From positions 46,554 to 110,553 of the forward strand of contig CAKVON010000007.1 in assembly GCA_934792625.1 (NCBI GenBank): a stretch of 64,000 bases of DNA. Reading direction: 5' to 3'. This DNA is from an uncultured Atopobiaceae bacterium (GTDB lineage Bacteria; Actinomycetota; Coriobacteriia; Coriobacteriales; Atopobiaceae). A program made the translations under genes and the position numbers. The notes under the pieces were generated by a model. That model ran no database searches and was not told the DNA's origin. It was given only the letters and a program-made list of their open reading frames with translations. The stretch's first letter is position 1, and the number at the start of each line of letters is the position of its first letter. Below are positions 9,605 to 18,466 of this stretch, piece by piece.

Positions 9605-10467
9605 TTCGCGGCGCCGGCGACATCGCGACCGGCATCGCTTTGCGACTCTGGCGCGCTGGCCTGCGCGTCGTTTGCTGTGACTTGCCCGTGCCGACCTCTA
9701 TCAGACGCACCGTGTGTCTGTCGGAGGCCATCCGCGTGGGCCAGGCGCGCGTGGAGGACGCGCGCGGCGTGCGTGCCGAGACGACCGCCGAGGCGCTGTC
9801 CGTGGTCGCGGGCGGCGACATCGCCGTCATGGCCGACCCCGAGGCAGCGTGTGTGGCCGAGCTCGCGCCCGACGTGGTGGTCGACGCGATCCTGGCCAAG
9901 CGAAATCTCGGCACCACGCGCGACATGGCGCCTGTTGTCGTGGGCGTGGGACCCGGCTTTACCGCGCAGGTGGACTGCGACGCTTGCGTCGAGACCATGC
10001 GAGGCCACTACCTGGGGCGCGTTTACTACACGGGCTCGCCCATCCCCAACACCGCGGTGCCCGGCCTCATCGGCGGCTACGCCGGCGAGCGTGTCATGCG
10101 GGCGCCGGCCGACGGCGTCTTCGAGCCCGTCGTCGAGATCGGCGACGAGGTCGTGGCGGGCCAGACCTGCGCGACCGTGGCCGGAGAGCCCATGCCCGCC
10201 ACGATCGACGGCGTGGTTCGCGGCCTGCTCCAGGCCGGCGTGCGCGTTACGCATGGCATGAAGTCCGGCGACGTGGACCCGCGCATGCGCCCCGAGTACG
10301 CGGAGTGCGTGAGCGACAAGGCCCTGGCCGTGGGCGGCGGCGTGCTCGAGGCGGTGCTCGCGCTCTCGGGTGCGCTCGGACACGTGGCGCACGCGGATGC
10401 CATGGACGAGAAGGACGCCGACCGCGCCACGGATACGAACTCCGAAGACCAAACGAAGGCGAGGTAG
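9592..10467 (+). CDS. yqeB: YqeB/EF2563 family selenium-dependent Mo hydroxylase maturation protein
   Basis: 291 aa. The N-terminal GAGDIATGIALRLWRAGLRVV is a Rossmann-type dinucleotide or ligand loop characteristic of the EF2563 family, followed by VCLSEAIRVG and a central LAKRNLGTTRDMAPVVVGVGPGF segment. A C-terminal lipoyl-like portion is recognisable (VFEPVVEIGDEVVAGQ). The ATG at 9592 follows GGGAGG by 7 bases. The family is known as a marker for the labile selenium cofactor of molybdenum hydroxylases; its chemistry is not established. It lies directly upstream of selD, as in other genomes with this system. Confidence 0.88.
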   Translation: MLCVIRGAGDIATGIALRLWRAGLRVVCCDLPVPTSIRRTVCLSEAIRVGQARVEDARGVRAETTAEALSVVAGGDIAVMADPEAACVAELAPDVVVDAILAKRNLGTTRDMAPVVVGVGPGFTAQVDCDACVETMRGHYLGRVYYTGSPIPNTAVPGLIGGYAGERVMRAPADGVFEPVVEIGDEVVAGQTCATVAGEPMPATIDGVVRGLLQAGVRVTHGMKSGDVDPRMRPEYAECVSDKALAVGGGVLEAVLALSGALGHVAHADAMDEKDADRATDTNSEDQTKAR

Positions 10468-10469
10468 AC

Positions 10470-11546
10470 ATGGCAGCAGAGGACATCCGCCTGACCAAGC
10501 TGGCCGAGTGCGCCGGCTGCGGCGCCAAGGTGGGAGCCGGCGAGCTCGCCGAACTTCTCGGCAGTCTGCCGCGCAGGCGCGACCCGAACCTGCTGGTGGG
10601 GTTCGACACCAGCGACGACGCGGCGGTCTACCGCATAACCGACGACGTCGCGGTGGTCGAGACGATCGACTTCTTCCCGCCCATCAGCGACGACCCGTAC
10701 GCCTACGGCGCGATCGCGGCGGCCAACGCGCTGTCCGACGTCTACGCCATGGGAGGGCGCCCCGTGGTCGCGCTCAACGTGATGGCAGTGCCCGAGGGCA
10801 TGCCACGCGACGCCGTGCACGAGATTCTGCGCGGCGGTTACGAGAAGGTCTGCGAGGCCGGCGCCACGATCGCGGGCGGCCACAGCATCTACGATCGCGA
10901 GCCCAAGTACGGCCTGGCGGTCACCGGCGTGATCGACCCCGCGCGCATGCTGTCCAACGCCGGCGCGCGCCCCGGCGACGTGCTCGTGTACACCAAGCGC
11001 CTGGGTGCGGGCATCCAGGTGACCGCCGCGCGCGAGGGGCTGGTGAGCGCCTCGCGCCTGGCCGAGGTCGAGGCCTCGATGATGACGCTCAACCGCGCGG
11101 CGCGCGACGTGGTGGTCGCACACGACGTCCACGCCGTGACCGACGTGACCGGCTTTGGCCTTTTGGGCCACCTGGTGGAGATGGCGGCCGGCTCCGACAC
11201 CTGCGTGATGCTGGACGCCGACGCGCCGGTGTTGTTCGAGGGCACCCGCGAGCTGGCACGCCTTGGCGTGATCCCCGCCGGGGCGTACCGCAACCGCCAC
11301 TTCGCCGAGGCCCGCTGCGACCTGGCGGGCGTGCCCCTGGACCTGGCCGACGCGCTCTTCTCGCCAGAGACCTCGGGCGGGCTGTGCGTTGCCGTGGCGC
11401 CCGACGACGCCGACGCGCTCCTGTCGGACCTCGCGGCGCGGGAGGGCGTGCCGTGCGCGGTGCGCCTGGGCGAGGTCGTGGCCGCGGACGGTTCGGGCGT
11501 GCGCGTGGTCGCCCGCTCGCAGGAGGGGGATGGGCGGGATGCATGA
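10470..11546 (+). CDS. selD: Selenophosphate synthetase (selenide, water dikinase)
   Basis: 358 aa ATP-dependent enzyme making selenophosphate from selenide. The catalytic Cys17 and Lys20 align exactly with the E. coli enzyme (ECAGCGAK), while the second cysteine (Cys19) is alanine, a common tolerated change. Metal/ATP residues are seen in GFDTSDDAAVY, DFFPPISDDPYAYG and VTDVTGFGLLGH. The start two bases after yqeB is preceded by GAGGTAG. A core repeat copy (CTTCTCGGCA, 10554-10563) encodes ELLGS near the N-terminus. No selA, selB or selC is in this window, so whether SelD also feeds selenocysteine synthesis cannot be told. Confidence 0.96.
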   Translation: MAAEDIRLTKLAECAGCGAKVGAGELAELLGSLPRRRDPNLLVGFDTSDDAAVYRITDDVAVVETIDFFPPISDDPYAYGAIAAANALSDVYAMGGRPVVALNVMAVPEGMPRDAVHEILRGGYEKVCEAGATIAGGHSIYDREPKYGLAVTGVIDPARMLSNAGARPGDVLVYTKRLGAGIQVTAAREGLVSASRLAEVEASMMTLNRAARDVVVAHDVHAVTDVTGFGLLGHLVEMAAGSDTCVMLDADAPVLFEGTRELARLGVIPAGAYRNRHFAEARCDLAGVPLDLADALFSPETSGGLCVAVAPDDADALLSDLAAREGVPCAVRLGEVVAADGSGVRVVARSQEGDGRDA

Positions 11547-12681
11547 CGTCGCCGGCACCATTTGCGACCGCGCGATAGTGCGTCGCGCCCTCGACGAGCT
11601 GCGGGCGGGCCGTCCCGTGGCCCTGGCGTCGCTTCTGGCCACGCGCGGCTCGATGCCGCGTGCCGCCGGCGCCCGCATGCTGGTCACGGCCGACGGCGGG
11701 TGGCTGGGCACCGTGGGCGGCGGCAACATCGAGCTCATCGCGCAGCGCCGCTGCCGCGAGCTGCTCTCTGCCGCGTCGTCCGCTGCCGATAAGGACCGCG
11801 AGGTCGCGGCCTCGCTCGAGTGGATGACGCACGAGAAGAACGCCATGGCCTGCGGCGGTGACGCGCTTCTGGCGGTCCGTCTTTTGGGGCGGCGTGACGT
11901 GGCCGCGCTCGAGGGGCTGGCCGCGCTTCTGGGCACGAGCGGCGATGAGGTCGCGGCCGGCCCGGGCGCCGAGCCTTGCGCCGCGGCCGCCCGCGACGAG
12001 GCGGCGTGGCTGGTGGAGGACTGGTCGGACCCGCAGGCACCCGCGATGCGGCTGGTGCGCGACGCGAGCGAACTCACGGCAGCCGAGGCCGGATGCGACG
12101 TGAGCTCGTGGGATGCCGATCGTGCCCGCTACGTGGAGCCGGTTGGCGCCGAGCCCGTCTGCTACGTCTTTGGCGGCGGGCACGTGGGCCGTGCGCTGGT
12201 CCCGGTGCTCGCGTCGGTCGGCTTTCGCGTGGTCGTGTACGACGACCGGCCCGCGGTGGCGGACCCGGCGGCGTTTCCGCGAGCGGAGCGCGTCGTGTGC
12301 GGCGAGTTTGCCGACCTGCTGGACCACGTGTCGCCGGGCACCCGCGACTACGTGGTCGTCCTGACGCACGGGCATGTGGGCGACGCCTGCGTGCTGGAGC
12401 GCGTGCTGCCGTGCCGCCCCGCCTACGTGGGGTGCATCGGCAGCCGCCGCAAGGCCGGCTTCGTCCGACAGAGCCTGTTGGACGCGGGTGCGCCCGCCGA
12501 GGCCGTCGACGCGGTGCGCCTGCCCATAGGGGAGGACATCCTGGCCGTGACGCCCGCTGAGATCGCGGTCTCGATCGCGGCGCAGCTGATCCGCTGCCGC
12601 GCCGAGCTCCGCCCGACCAGGCCGCACCAGGCGTCGGCCGCAACCTTCGTGCCAGCAACTACAGAAAGGAACGTTTCATGA
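11530..12681 (+). CDS. xdhC: XdhC/CoxI family molybdenum enzyme maturation factor
   Basis: About 383 aa from the ATG at 11530 (an ATG at 11539 is equally possible; the AGGAGG at 11521 lies 3 or 12 bases away). The N-terminal XdhC/CoxI domain contains VALASLLATRGSMPRAAGARM and the GTVGGGNIE loop. The C-terminal Rossmann domain contains YVFGGGHVGRALVPVLASVG and YVGCIGSRRK. XdhC proteins bind molybdopterin and assist sulfuration and insertion into xanthine-dehydrogenase-type enzymes. Overlaps with selD (17 bases) and modA (ATGA) show coupling within the selenium/molybdenum run. Confidence 0.9.
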   Translation: MGGMHDVAGTICDRAIVRRALDELRAGRPVALASLLATRGSMPRAAGARMLVTADGGWLGTVGGGNIELIAQRRCRELLSAASSAADKDREVAASLEWMTHEKNAMACGGDALLAVRLLGRRDVAALEGLAALLGTSGDEVAAGPGAEPCAAAARDEAAWLVEDWSDPQAPAMRLVRDASELTAAEAGCDVSSWDADRARYVEPVGAEPVCYVFGGGHVGRALVPVLASVGFRVVVYDDRPAVADPAAFPRAERVVCGEFADLLDHVSPGTRDYVVVLTHGHVGDACVLERVLPCRPAYVGCIGSRRKAGFVRQSLLDAGAPAEAVDAVRLPIGEDILAVTPAEIAVSIAAQLIRCRAELRPTRPHQASAATFVPATTERNVS

Positions 12682-13541
12682 TCAAGCCCCTCAAGAGGGT
12701 TGCCGCCTCGGTCATGGCCGTGGCCCTGGCCTGCGGCGTTGCCGCCTGTGGCTCGGCGCGGCCCGCAACTACCGGCTCCGCGGACGCCTCGGGCGACGAG
12801 GTCACCCTCAACGTGTTCGCCGCGGCGTCGATGACCGAGAGCCTGACCAAGGCCGGCGACGCCTACATGGCCGAGCACCCCAACGTCAAGATTGTGTACA
12901 ACTTCGACTCGTCGGGCACCCTCAAGACCCAGATTCAGGAGGGCGCCGAGTGCGACCTGTTCATCTCGGCCGGCCAGAAGGCCATGAACCAGATGGACGT
13001 CACCGCCGACGCCGACGTCAACACCGAGGGCCTCGACCTGATCGACCCCGACTCGCGTGTCGACATCCTCAAGAACAAGGTCGTGCTCGTGGCCCCCGAG
13101 GGCAACCCCAAGAACGTCACCTCGTTCGACGATCTGGCCGCAAAGCTCAAGTCCGGTGACGTCCTGATGGCCATGGGCAACTCCGACGTGCCCGTGGGCC
13201 AGTACGCCAGCAAGATCCTGGCCTACTACAAGCTCGACGAGGACGCCCTGGCCAAGGCCGGCTCCATCACCTACGCCAGCAACGTCAAGGAGGTCACCTC
13301 CCAGGTCGAGCAGGGCGCTGTCGACTGCGGCGTCGTCTACCAGACCGACGCCCACTCCGCCGGCCTCGACGTCATCGACACTGCGACCGAGGACATGTGC
13401 GGCAAGACGATCTACCCGGCCGCCGTCACCAAGAGCAGCAAGCACGCCGACGCCGCGAAGGCCTTCCTCGAGTACCTGCAGGGTGCCGAGGCCTCCAAGC
13501 AGTTCAAGGCAGTCGGCTTCGAGCCCCTGTCCAACAACTAG
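12678..13541 (+). CDS. modA: Molybdate ABC transporter substrate-binding lipoprotein
   Basis: 287 aa lipoprotein with signal peptide and lipobox GVAAC (acylated Cys24), followed by a ModA fold: LNVFAAASMTESL is the oxyanion-binding start, then VKIVYNFDSSGTLKTQI, CDLFISAGQKAMNQM and YASNVKEVTSQVEQGAVDCGVVYQTDA. It captures molybdate (or tungstate) outside the membrane for ModBC. AAAGGAA ten bases before the ATG is the ribosome site; the ATG overlaps the xdhC stop. Seventy-one bases separate it from modB, the largest gap in the run. Confidence 0.95.
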   Translation: MIKPLKRVAASVMAVALACGVAACGSARPATTGSADASGDEVTLNVFAAASMTESLTKAGDAYMAEHPNVKIVYNFDSSGTLKTQIQEGAECDLFISAGQKAMNQMDVTADADVNTEGLDLIDPDSRVDILKNKVVLVAPEGNPKNVTSFDDLAAKLKSGDVLMAMGNSDVPVGQYASKILAYYKLDEDALAKAGSITYASNVKEVTSQVEQGAVDCGVVYQTDAHSAGLDVIDTATEDMCGKTIYPAAVTKSSKHADAAKAFLEYLQGAEASKQFKAVGFEPLSNN

Positions 13542-13612
13542 CCCTCGGGCGTAGGCCCCATCCGCAAGCGTCGCGGCCCCGTCGGGCGCGCCCACTACCA
13601 AGAAGGACGTCG

Positions 13613-14278
13613 ATGGACTGGTTTCCCCTCATAAACTCGCTGCGCGTGGCGCTGGTCGCGACTGCGGTCGTGTTCTGTCTGGGCATCTGGCTCGCCAACC
13701 TGGCAAGCCGGCTGCCGCGCGTGGCAAAGGGCGTGCTCGACGTGGTCCTGACCCTGCCGCTTGTGCTGCCGCCCACCGTCGTGGGCTACCTGCTGTTGCT
13801 TGCGACGGGGCCGCGCCGCCCCTTGGGCGCGTGGGCGCAGGCGCTGTTTGGCATCCGCCTGACCATGGTGTGGTACGCGGCGATCCTGGCGACCGTGGTC
13901 GTGAGCTTCCCCCTGATGTATCGCACCGCCCGCGGCGCGTTCGAGCAGTTCGACGAGACGCTTGCCGACGCCGCGCGCACCCTCGGCCACTCCGAGGCGT
14001 GGGTCTTCTGGCGCGTCAAGCTGCCGTGCTGCCGCCAGGGCATCGTCGCCGGCGCCGTGCTCGCGTTCGCCCGCGCGCTGGGCGAGTACGGCGCCACCTC
14101 GATGGTGTGCGGCTACACCCCTGGCGTCACGGCGACCGTCTCGACCACCGTCTACCAGCTGTGGCGTACCGGCGACGACGCCGGGGCGCTCGCGTGGGTG
14201 ATGGTGAACCTGGCGATGTCCGCCGTGGTGCTTGTGGCCCTGAACCTGCTGGAGCGACGCGAGGGGGCCACGCGATGA
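13613..14278 (+). CDS. modB: Molybdate ABC transporter permease
   Basis: 221 aa integral membrane permease of the CysTW/ModB type with about five hydrophobic helices, starting LRVALVATAVVFCLGIWLA. The ABC-coupling EAA-like loop is seen as EQFDETLADAARTLGHS and ALGEYGATSMVCGYTPG. It pairs with ModA and ModC for molybdate import. AAGAAGGA precedes the ATG; its stop overlaps the modC start (ATGA). Confidence 0.94.
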   Translation: MDWFPLINSLRVALVATAVVFCLGIWLANLASRLPRVAKGVLDVVLTLPLVLPPTVVGYLLLLATGPRRPLGAWAQALFGIRLTMVWYAAILATVVVSFPLMYRTARGAFEQFDETLADAARTLGHSEAWVFWRVKLPCCRQGIVAGAVLAFARALGEYGATSMVCGYTPGVTATVSTTVYQLWRTGDDAGALAWVMVNLAMSAVVLVALNLLERREGATR

Positions 14279-15408
14279 GCCTGGTGGTGGATATAGAGAA
14301 GGACCTGGCGGGCTTCTCGCTCGACGTGGGCTTTCGCGTGGACGACGCCCGCGAGGTCATGGGGTTTCTGGGCGCGTCGGGCTGCGGCAAGTCGATGACG
14401 CTCAAGTGCATCGCCGGCGTCGTCACGCCCGACTCCGGCCACATCGAGCTCGACGGGCGCGTGCTGTTCGACAGCGAGTCGCGCGTCGACGTGCCCGCGC
14501 GCGACAGGCGCGTCGGCTACCTGTTTCAGGACTACGCGTTGTTTCCCAACATGGACGTGCTGCACAACGTGATGGCGGGCGTCCGCTCGCGCGACGCCGC
14601 CGAGCGCAGGCGCGTGGCCATGGGGCAGATACGGGCCTTCCGCCTGGACGGCCTGGAGCGCCTGCGGCCCGCGCAGCTGTCGGGCGGCCAGCGCCAGCGC
14701 GTTGCCCTCGCGCGCATCATGGGGTCCGACCCCGACCTGCTGCTTCTGGACGAGCCGTTCAGCGCGCTCGACGGATACCTGCGCTGGCAGCTGGAGCTCG
14801 AGCTGTCCGACACACTGCGCGAGTTCGGGCGACCCACGGTCTTCGTGTCGCACAGCCGCGACGAGGTCTACCGCCTGTGCGACACCGTCTGCGTGGTGAG
14901 CTCGGGCACCTCGGAGCCAAAGCTCACGATTTCGCAGCTCTTCTCGGCACCCGACACGCTCTCGGCGGCGTTGATCTCCGGCTGCAAGAACGTCTCGCGG
15001 GCGCGCGTGGTCGGGGAGCGCCTGCTTGCCTGCGACGACTGGGGCGTGACGCTCGGGGCCTCGCGCGAGGTCGCGCCCGACGTGACCCATGCGGGCATTC
15101 GCGCCCACTACCTGCGCGTCGTTTCCGTCGGAGAAGGGCTTGCGGGTTCGGTGCCCGCCGACGGCACGGCCACGGGAGCCGGCGACAACCTGATTCCGTG
15201 CGTGGTGGACCGTGTGATCGACAGTACCTTCTCGACCATCGTGATGCTCGCCACGCCCGGCGGCGCGCGCCTTCGCTACGAGCTCGAGAAGGACGGGTGG
15301 GCCGCGCTCGAGTCGCGCGGGGCGCGCCCGGGCGCTTGCCTGACCATGGCGATCGACCCGTCCGCGGTGATGCCGCTTCGCGACGTGGCGGGAGGTGGCG
15401 CCAGGTGA
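14275..15408 (+). CDS. modC: Molybdate ABC transporter ATPase with Mop/TOBE domain
   Basis: 377 aa. Walker A GASGCGKSMT, Q-loop YLFQDYALFPNM, ABC signature LSGGQRQR and Walker B LLLLDEP are all intact in the first 230 residues. The remainder (from about residue 290) is a TOBE/Mop-like regulatory domain including VVDRVIDSTFSTIVMLATPGG. It powers molybdate import through ModB. It overlaps both neighbours (ATGA with modB, GTGA with moaA). Confidence 0.95.
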   Translation: MSLVVDIEKDLAGFSLDVGFRVDDAREVMGFLGASGCGKSMTLKCIAGVVTPDSGHIELDGRVLFDSESRVDVPARDRRVGYLFQDYALFPNMDVLHNVMAGVRSRDAAERRRVAMGQIRAFRLDGLERLRPAQLSGGQRQRVALARIMGSDPDLLLLDEPFSALDGYLRWQLELELSDTLREFGRPTVFVSHSRDEVYRLCDTVCVVSSGTSEPKLTISQLFSAPDTLSAALISGCKNVSRARVVGERLLACDDWGVTLGASREVAPDVTHAGIRAHYLRVVSVGEGLAGSVPADGTATGAGDNLIPCVVDRVIDSTFSTIVMLATPGGARLRYELEKDGWAALESRGARPGACLTMAIDPSAVMPLRDVAGGGAR

Positions 15409-16379
15409 CGGGACTTCTGGACACGCGGGGTCGCACCATCGACTACCTGCGGCTCTCGGTGACCGACCTGTGCAACTGCCGTTGCACCTACTGCATGCCG
15501 GGATGCGGCGTGGCCAAGCGCGCGCACGCCGACGTGTGCTCGCTGGAGGAGCTTGCCGCAATCGCTGCCGCGTGCGCGCGTCTGGGCGTGCGCAAGGTCC
15601 GCCTGACGGGCGGCGAGCCGCTGGTGCGTCGCGGCGTGGTCGACCTGGTGCGCATGCTCGCCGCCACGCCCGGCATCCGCGAGGTCGACATGACGACCAA
15701 CGCGACGCTTCTGGCGCCCGTTGCCGACGACCTGCGCGCGGCCGGGCTCTCGCGCGTCAACGTGAGCCTGGACTCGCTCGACGCGTCCACCTACGCGGCC
15801 ATCACGCGCGGGGGACGTCTGGCCGACGCGCTGGCGGGGCTGGACGCCGCGCTTGCCGCCGGGTTCGACCGCGTCAAGGTCAACTGCGTCGTGGTCGGCG
15901 GCGTCAACGAGGACGGCCTGGCCGACGTGGCCGCGCTCGCGCGCGACCGCGACGTCGACGTGCGCTTCATCGAGCTGATGCCCATCGGCGAGTGCGCCGG
16001 CTGGCCGCGCGAGCGCTTCGTCGCGGCCGACGCGGCGCTGGCTGGGGTGCTCGCGGGTGCCGAGCCCCTGGGCACGCAGGGGGTGGCCGAGCTGTGGCGC
16101 CCCTCGGGCTGGCGGGGCCGCGTGGGCCTGATCCGCCCGATGAGCCACAGGTTCTGCGGCGCCTGCGACCGCGTCCGCGTGACGGCCGACGGGCGCATGA
16201 AGCCCTGCCTGCACTCGGCCGACGAGGTCGACCTGCGCGGGCTTTCCGGTCGTGCGCTCGAGCGTGCTATCGTCGAGGCGGTGCGCCTGAAGCCCGCGCA
16301 CCACGACATGTACGAGGGAGACGATGGTCCCGGCCGCGCCAGTGGCAGCGTGCGGGGCATGAACCGGATCGGGGGATAG
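15405..16379 (+). CDS. moaA: GTP 3',8-cyclase MoaA (radical SAM)
   Basis: 324 aa. First step of molybdopterin synthesis, converting GTP to 3',8-cyclo-GTP. The radical-SAM cluster is Cys23-x3-Cys27-x2-Cys30 (LCNCRCTYCMPG), the second cluster appears in MSHRFCGACDRVRVTADGRM with a third Cys shortly after (KPCL), and the C-terminus ends in the required Gly-Gly. The start is a GTG overlapping the modC stop. The moaC-MOSC start follows immediately after the stop with no spacer. Confidence 0.96.
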   Translation: MTGLLDTRGRTIDYLRLSVTDLCNCRCTYCMPGCGVAKRAHADVCSLEELAAIAAACARLGVRKVRLTGGEPLVRRGVVDLVRMLAATPGIREVDMTTNATLLAPVADDLRAAGLSRVNVSLDSLDASTYAAITRGGRLADALAGLDAALAAGFDRVKVNCVVVGGVNEDGLADVAALARDRDVDVRFIELMPIGECAGWPRERFVAADAALAGVLAGAEPLGTQGVAELWRPSGWRGRVGLIRPMSHRFCGACDRVRVTADGRMKPCLHSADEVDLRGLSGRALERAIVEAVRLKPAHHDMYEGDDGPGRASGSVRGMNRIGG

Positions 16380-17429
16380 ATGAGCCAGCCGACAGGCGAC
16401 CTCACGCACGTGAACGAGCAGGGCCGCGCCCGCATGGTGGACGTGTCCGCCAAGCCGCGCACCGCGCGCATGGCGCGGGCGGCGAGCTTCGTGCGCATGG
16501 GGCCCGACACCCTGGAGCTCGTACGCACGGGAGGCTGCAAGAAGGGCGACGTGCTCGCGGTCGCCCAGGTGGCGGGCATCATGGCGGCCAAGCGCTGCTG
16601 GGAGCTCGTGCCCATGTGCCACCCGATCGCGCTCACCGGCGCCGACGTGTCCTTCTCGCTGGTGGACGCGCCCGCGCGCTGCGGCGTCGCCATCGAGGCC
16701 ACCTGCCGCTGCACGGGCGAGACGGGCGTCGAGATGGAGGCCCTCACCGCGGCCGGCGTGGCCGCGCTCACGGTCTACGACATGCTCAAGGCCCACCAGC
16801 GCGACATGGTCGTCGAGTCCACCCGTCTTCTGGAGAAGGACGGCGGCAAGTCGGGCCACTTCGTCGTTGCCGAGAAGTGCGGCGAGGTCGCGTGCACCGC
16901 CGTCGCGGCCGACGCGGCGCCCGCCCCCGCACCCGCGACCCCGCATGGCCGCGTCGAGGCCGTGAGCGTCTCGGAGCGCAAGGGCACGCGCAAGGTCCCG
17001 CGCGACTCGATCGAGCTCGTGGTGGGCACGGGCGTGGCGGGCGACGCGCATGCGGGCGCCTGGCACCGCCAGGTGAGCCTTCTTCCGGCCGAGTCGGTCG
17101 ACCGCATGCGCGAGGCACTTCTCGGCAGACAGGGCGCCGAGGTCGGCTGCGTCGATGTGACGTCCGAGCTGGGGCCCGGCGCGTTTGCCGAGAACGTGCT
17201 GGTCCGTGGGATGGACCTGGCGTCGCTTCCCGTGGGCACGACGCTTGCCGCGGGCGACGCGCGCCTGGTGGTGACGCAGGTCGGCAAGACGTGCCATGCC
17301 GACTGCGAGATCCGCCGCCTGGTGGGCACCTGCGTCATGCCGACCGACGGCATCTTCTGCGTCGTCACGCGCGCGGGCACCCTGCGCGCCGGCGACGAGG
17401 TCCGCGTTGTGGGGGAGGGCGAGCTCTAG
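16380..17429 (+). CDS. moaC: MoaC-MOSC fusion (cyclic pyranopterin monophosphate synthase plus MOSC domain)
   Basis: 349 aa with two domains. Residues 1-160 are MoaC, which forms cyclic pyranopterin monophosphate: the active-site segments PMCHPI (79-83), GVEMEAL and [10 protein letters not shown] are present. Residues 190-349 are a MOSC domain, a fold that carries activated sulfur for molybdenum enzymes, with the [12 protein letters not shown] cysteines. An Ala/Pro-rich linker at 165-189 joins them. A full TGCCGAGAAGTGC repeat (16868-16880) falls at the start of the linker (AEKCGEV) and another (17115-17127) encodes ALLG in the MOSC part. The fusion suggests a link between cofactor synthesis and sulfuration/selenation. 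Confidence 0.9.
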   Translation: MSQPTGDLTHVNEQGRARMVDVSAKPRTARMARAASFVRMGPDTLELVRTGGCKKGDVLAVAQVAGIMAAKRCWELVPMCHPIALTGADVSFSLVDAPARCGVAIEATCRCTGETGVEMEALTAAGVAALTVYDMLKAHQRDMVVESTRLLEKDGGKSGHFVVAEKCGEVACTAVAADAAPAPAPATPHGRVEAVSVSERKGTRKVPRDSIELVVGTGVAGDAHAGAWHRQVSLLPAESVDRMREALLGRQGAEVGCVDVTSELGPGAFAENVLVRGMDLASLPVGTTLAAGDARLVVTQVGKTCHADCEIRRLVGTCVMPTDGIFCVVTRAGTLRAGDEVRVVGEGEL

Positions 17430-18464
17430 ATGAGGCAGGTTCGCGTCGAGGATGCCGTGGGACAGGTGCTGTGCCACGACATGACCCAGATCATCCCGGG
17501 CAAGAGCAAGGGCCCGCGCTTCCGCAAGGGGCACGTGGTCGCGCCCGAGGACATTCCCGTGCTGCTGTCGATGGGCAAGCGCAGCCTGTACGTCTTCGAG
17601 CTCGCGCCCGGCCAGCTGCACGAGAACGACGCCGCCGAGCGCCTGGCCGCGCTGTGCGTGGGTCCCGGCTGCGAGCGCGCCGGCGACCCGTCCGAGGGCA
17701 AGATCGGCATCCGCGCCACCCGCGACGGCGTGCTTCTGGTGGACTCCGAGCGCCTGGTGGCCGTCAACTCCTGCGACGAGGTCATGGTCGCGACGCGTCG
17801 CGGCAACTTCGGCGTGCGCGCGGGCGACATGCTGGCGGGTACCCGCGTGATCCCGCTCGTGGTTGGCGAGAAGGTCGTCGAGGCCGCAGAGCGCGCGGCG
17901 GCGGGAGGCCCGCTGCTTCGCGTGGAGCCGTACCGCGTCCGCACGGCCGCCGTGGTGGCCACCGGCTCCGAGGTCGCGTCGGGCCTGATCGAGGACGCCT
18001 TCACGCCGGTGATCGAGTCCAAGCTTGCCGACTGCGGCGTCGAGGTCACCCACCGCGCGACCCCCGGGGACGACCCCGCCTGCGTCGAGGCGGCCATTCG
18101 CGAGTCGGTCTCGAGCGGCTGCGGCATGGTCGTGTGCACGGGCGGCATGAGCGTGGACCCTGACGACAACACCCCCGGCGCCATCCGCCGGGCGGGCGCC
18201 CGAGTGGTCGCCTACGGCAGCCCCGTGCTGCCCGGCGCGATGCTTCTCGTCGGCTACTTCGATGACGTGGCGGGCGCGTCGGTGCCCGTGCTGGGCGTGC
18301 CCGGCTGCGCGATGTACAACAAGGCGACGGTTTTGGACCTGGTGCTGCCTCGCGTTCTCGCGGGCGTCGAGTTGACCAGGCGAGATTTGGCCGCGATGGG
18401 CGAGGGTGGGCTGTGCCTGGGCTGCAAGCCATGCACGTTCCCGCACTGCCCCTTTGGGAGGTAG
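17430..18464 (+). CDS. MoeA/molybdopterin-binding-like protein with C-terminal Cys cluster
   Basis: 344 aa, shorter than canonical MoeA (~400). The molybdopterin-binding MPT domain is seen as VVATGSEVASGLIEDAFTP, CGMVVCTGGMSVDPDDNTP and VLGVPGCAMYNKATVLD. The N-terminus begins VEDAVGQVLCHDMTQI. The C-terminus ends in a CxxCxxCx4C cluster (CLGCKPCTFPHC) plus PFGR, as in the MoeA-like proteins linked to clostridial Mo/Se loci, suggesting an iron-sulfur or metal site absent from standard MoeA. It may insert molybdate into adenylylated molybdopterin; no other moeA is in the window. Confidence 0.85.
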   Translation: MRQVRVEDAVGQVLCHDMTQIIPGKSKGPRFRKGHVVAPEDIPVLLSMGKRSLYVFELAPGQLHENDAAERLAALCVGPGCERAGDPSEGKIGIRATRDGVLLVDSERLVAVNSCDEVMVATRRGNFGVRAGDMLAGTRVIPLVVGEKVVEAAERAAAGGPLLRVEPYRVRTAAVVATGSEVASGLIEDAFTPVIESKLADCGVEVTHRATPGDDPACVEAAIRESVSSGCGMVVCTGGMSVDPDDNTPGAIRRAGARVVAYGSPVLPGAMLLVGYFDDVAGASVPVLGVPGCAMYNKATVLDLVLPRVLAGVELTRRDLAAMGEGGLCLGCKPCTFPHCPFGR

Positions 18465-18466
18465 CC

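Noticed and set aside
7969..10452. An 827-codon minus-strand frame opposite the aminotransferase, DUF3343 and yqeB
   Set aside because: Composition and lack of motifs mark it as an antisense shadow; the opposite strand carries well-conserved proteins with overlapping starts.
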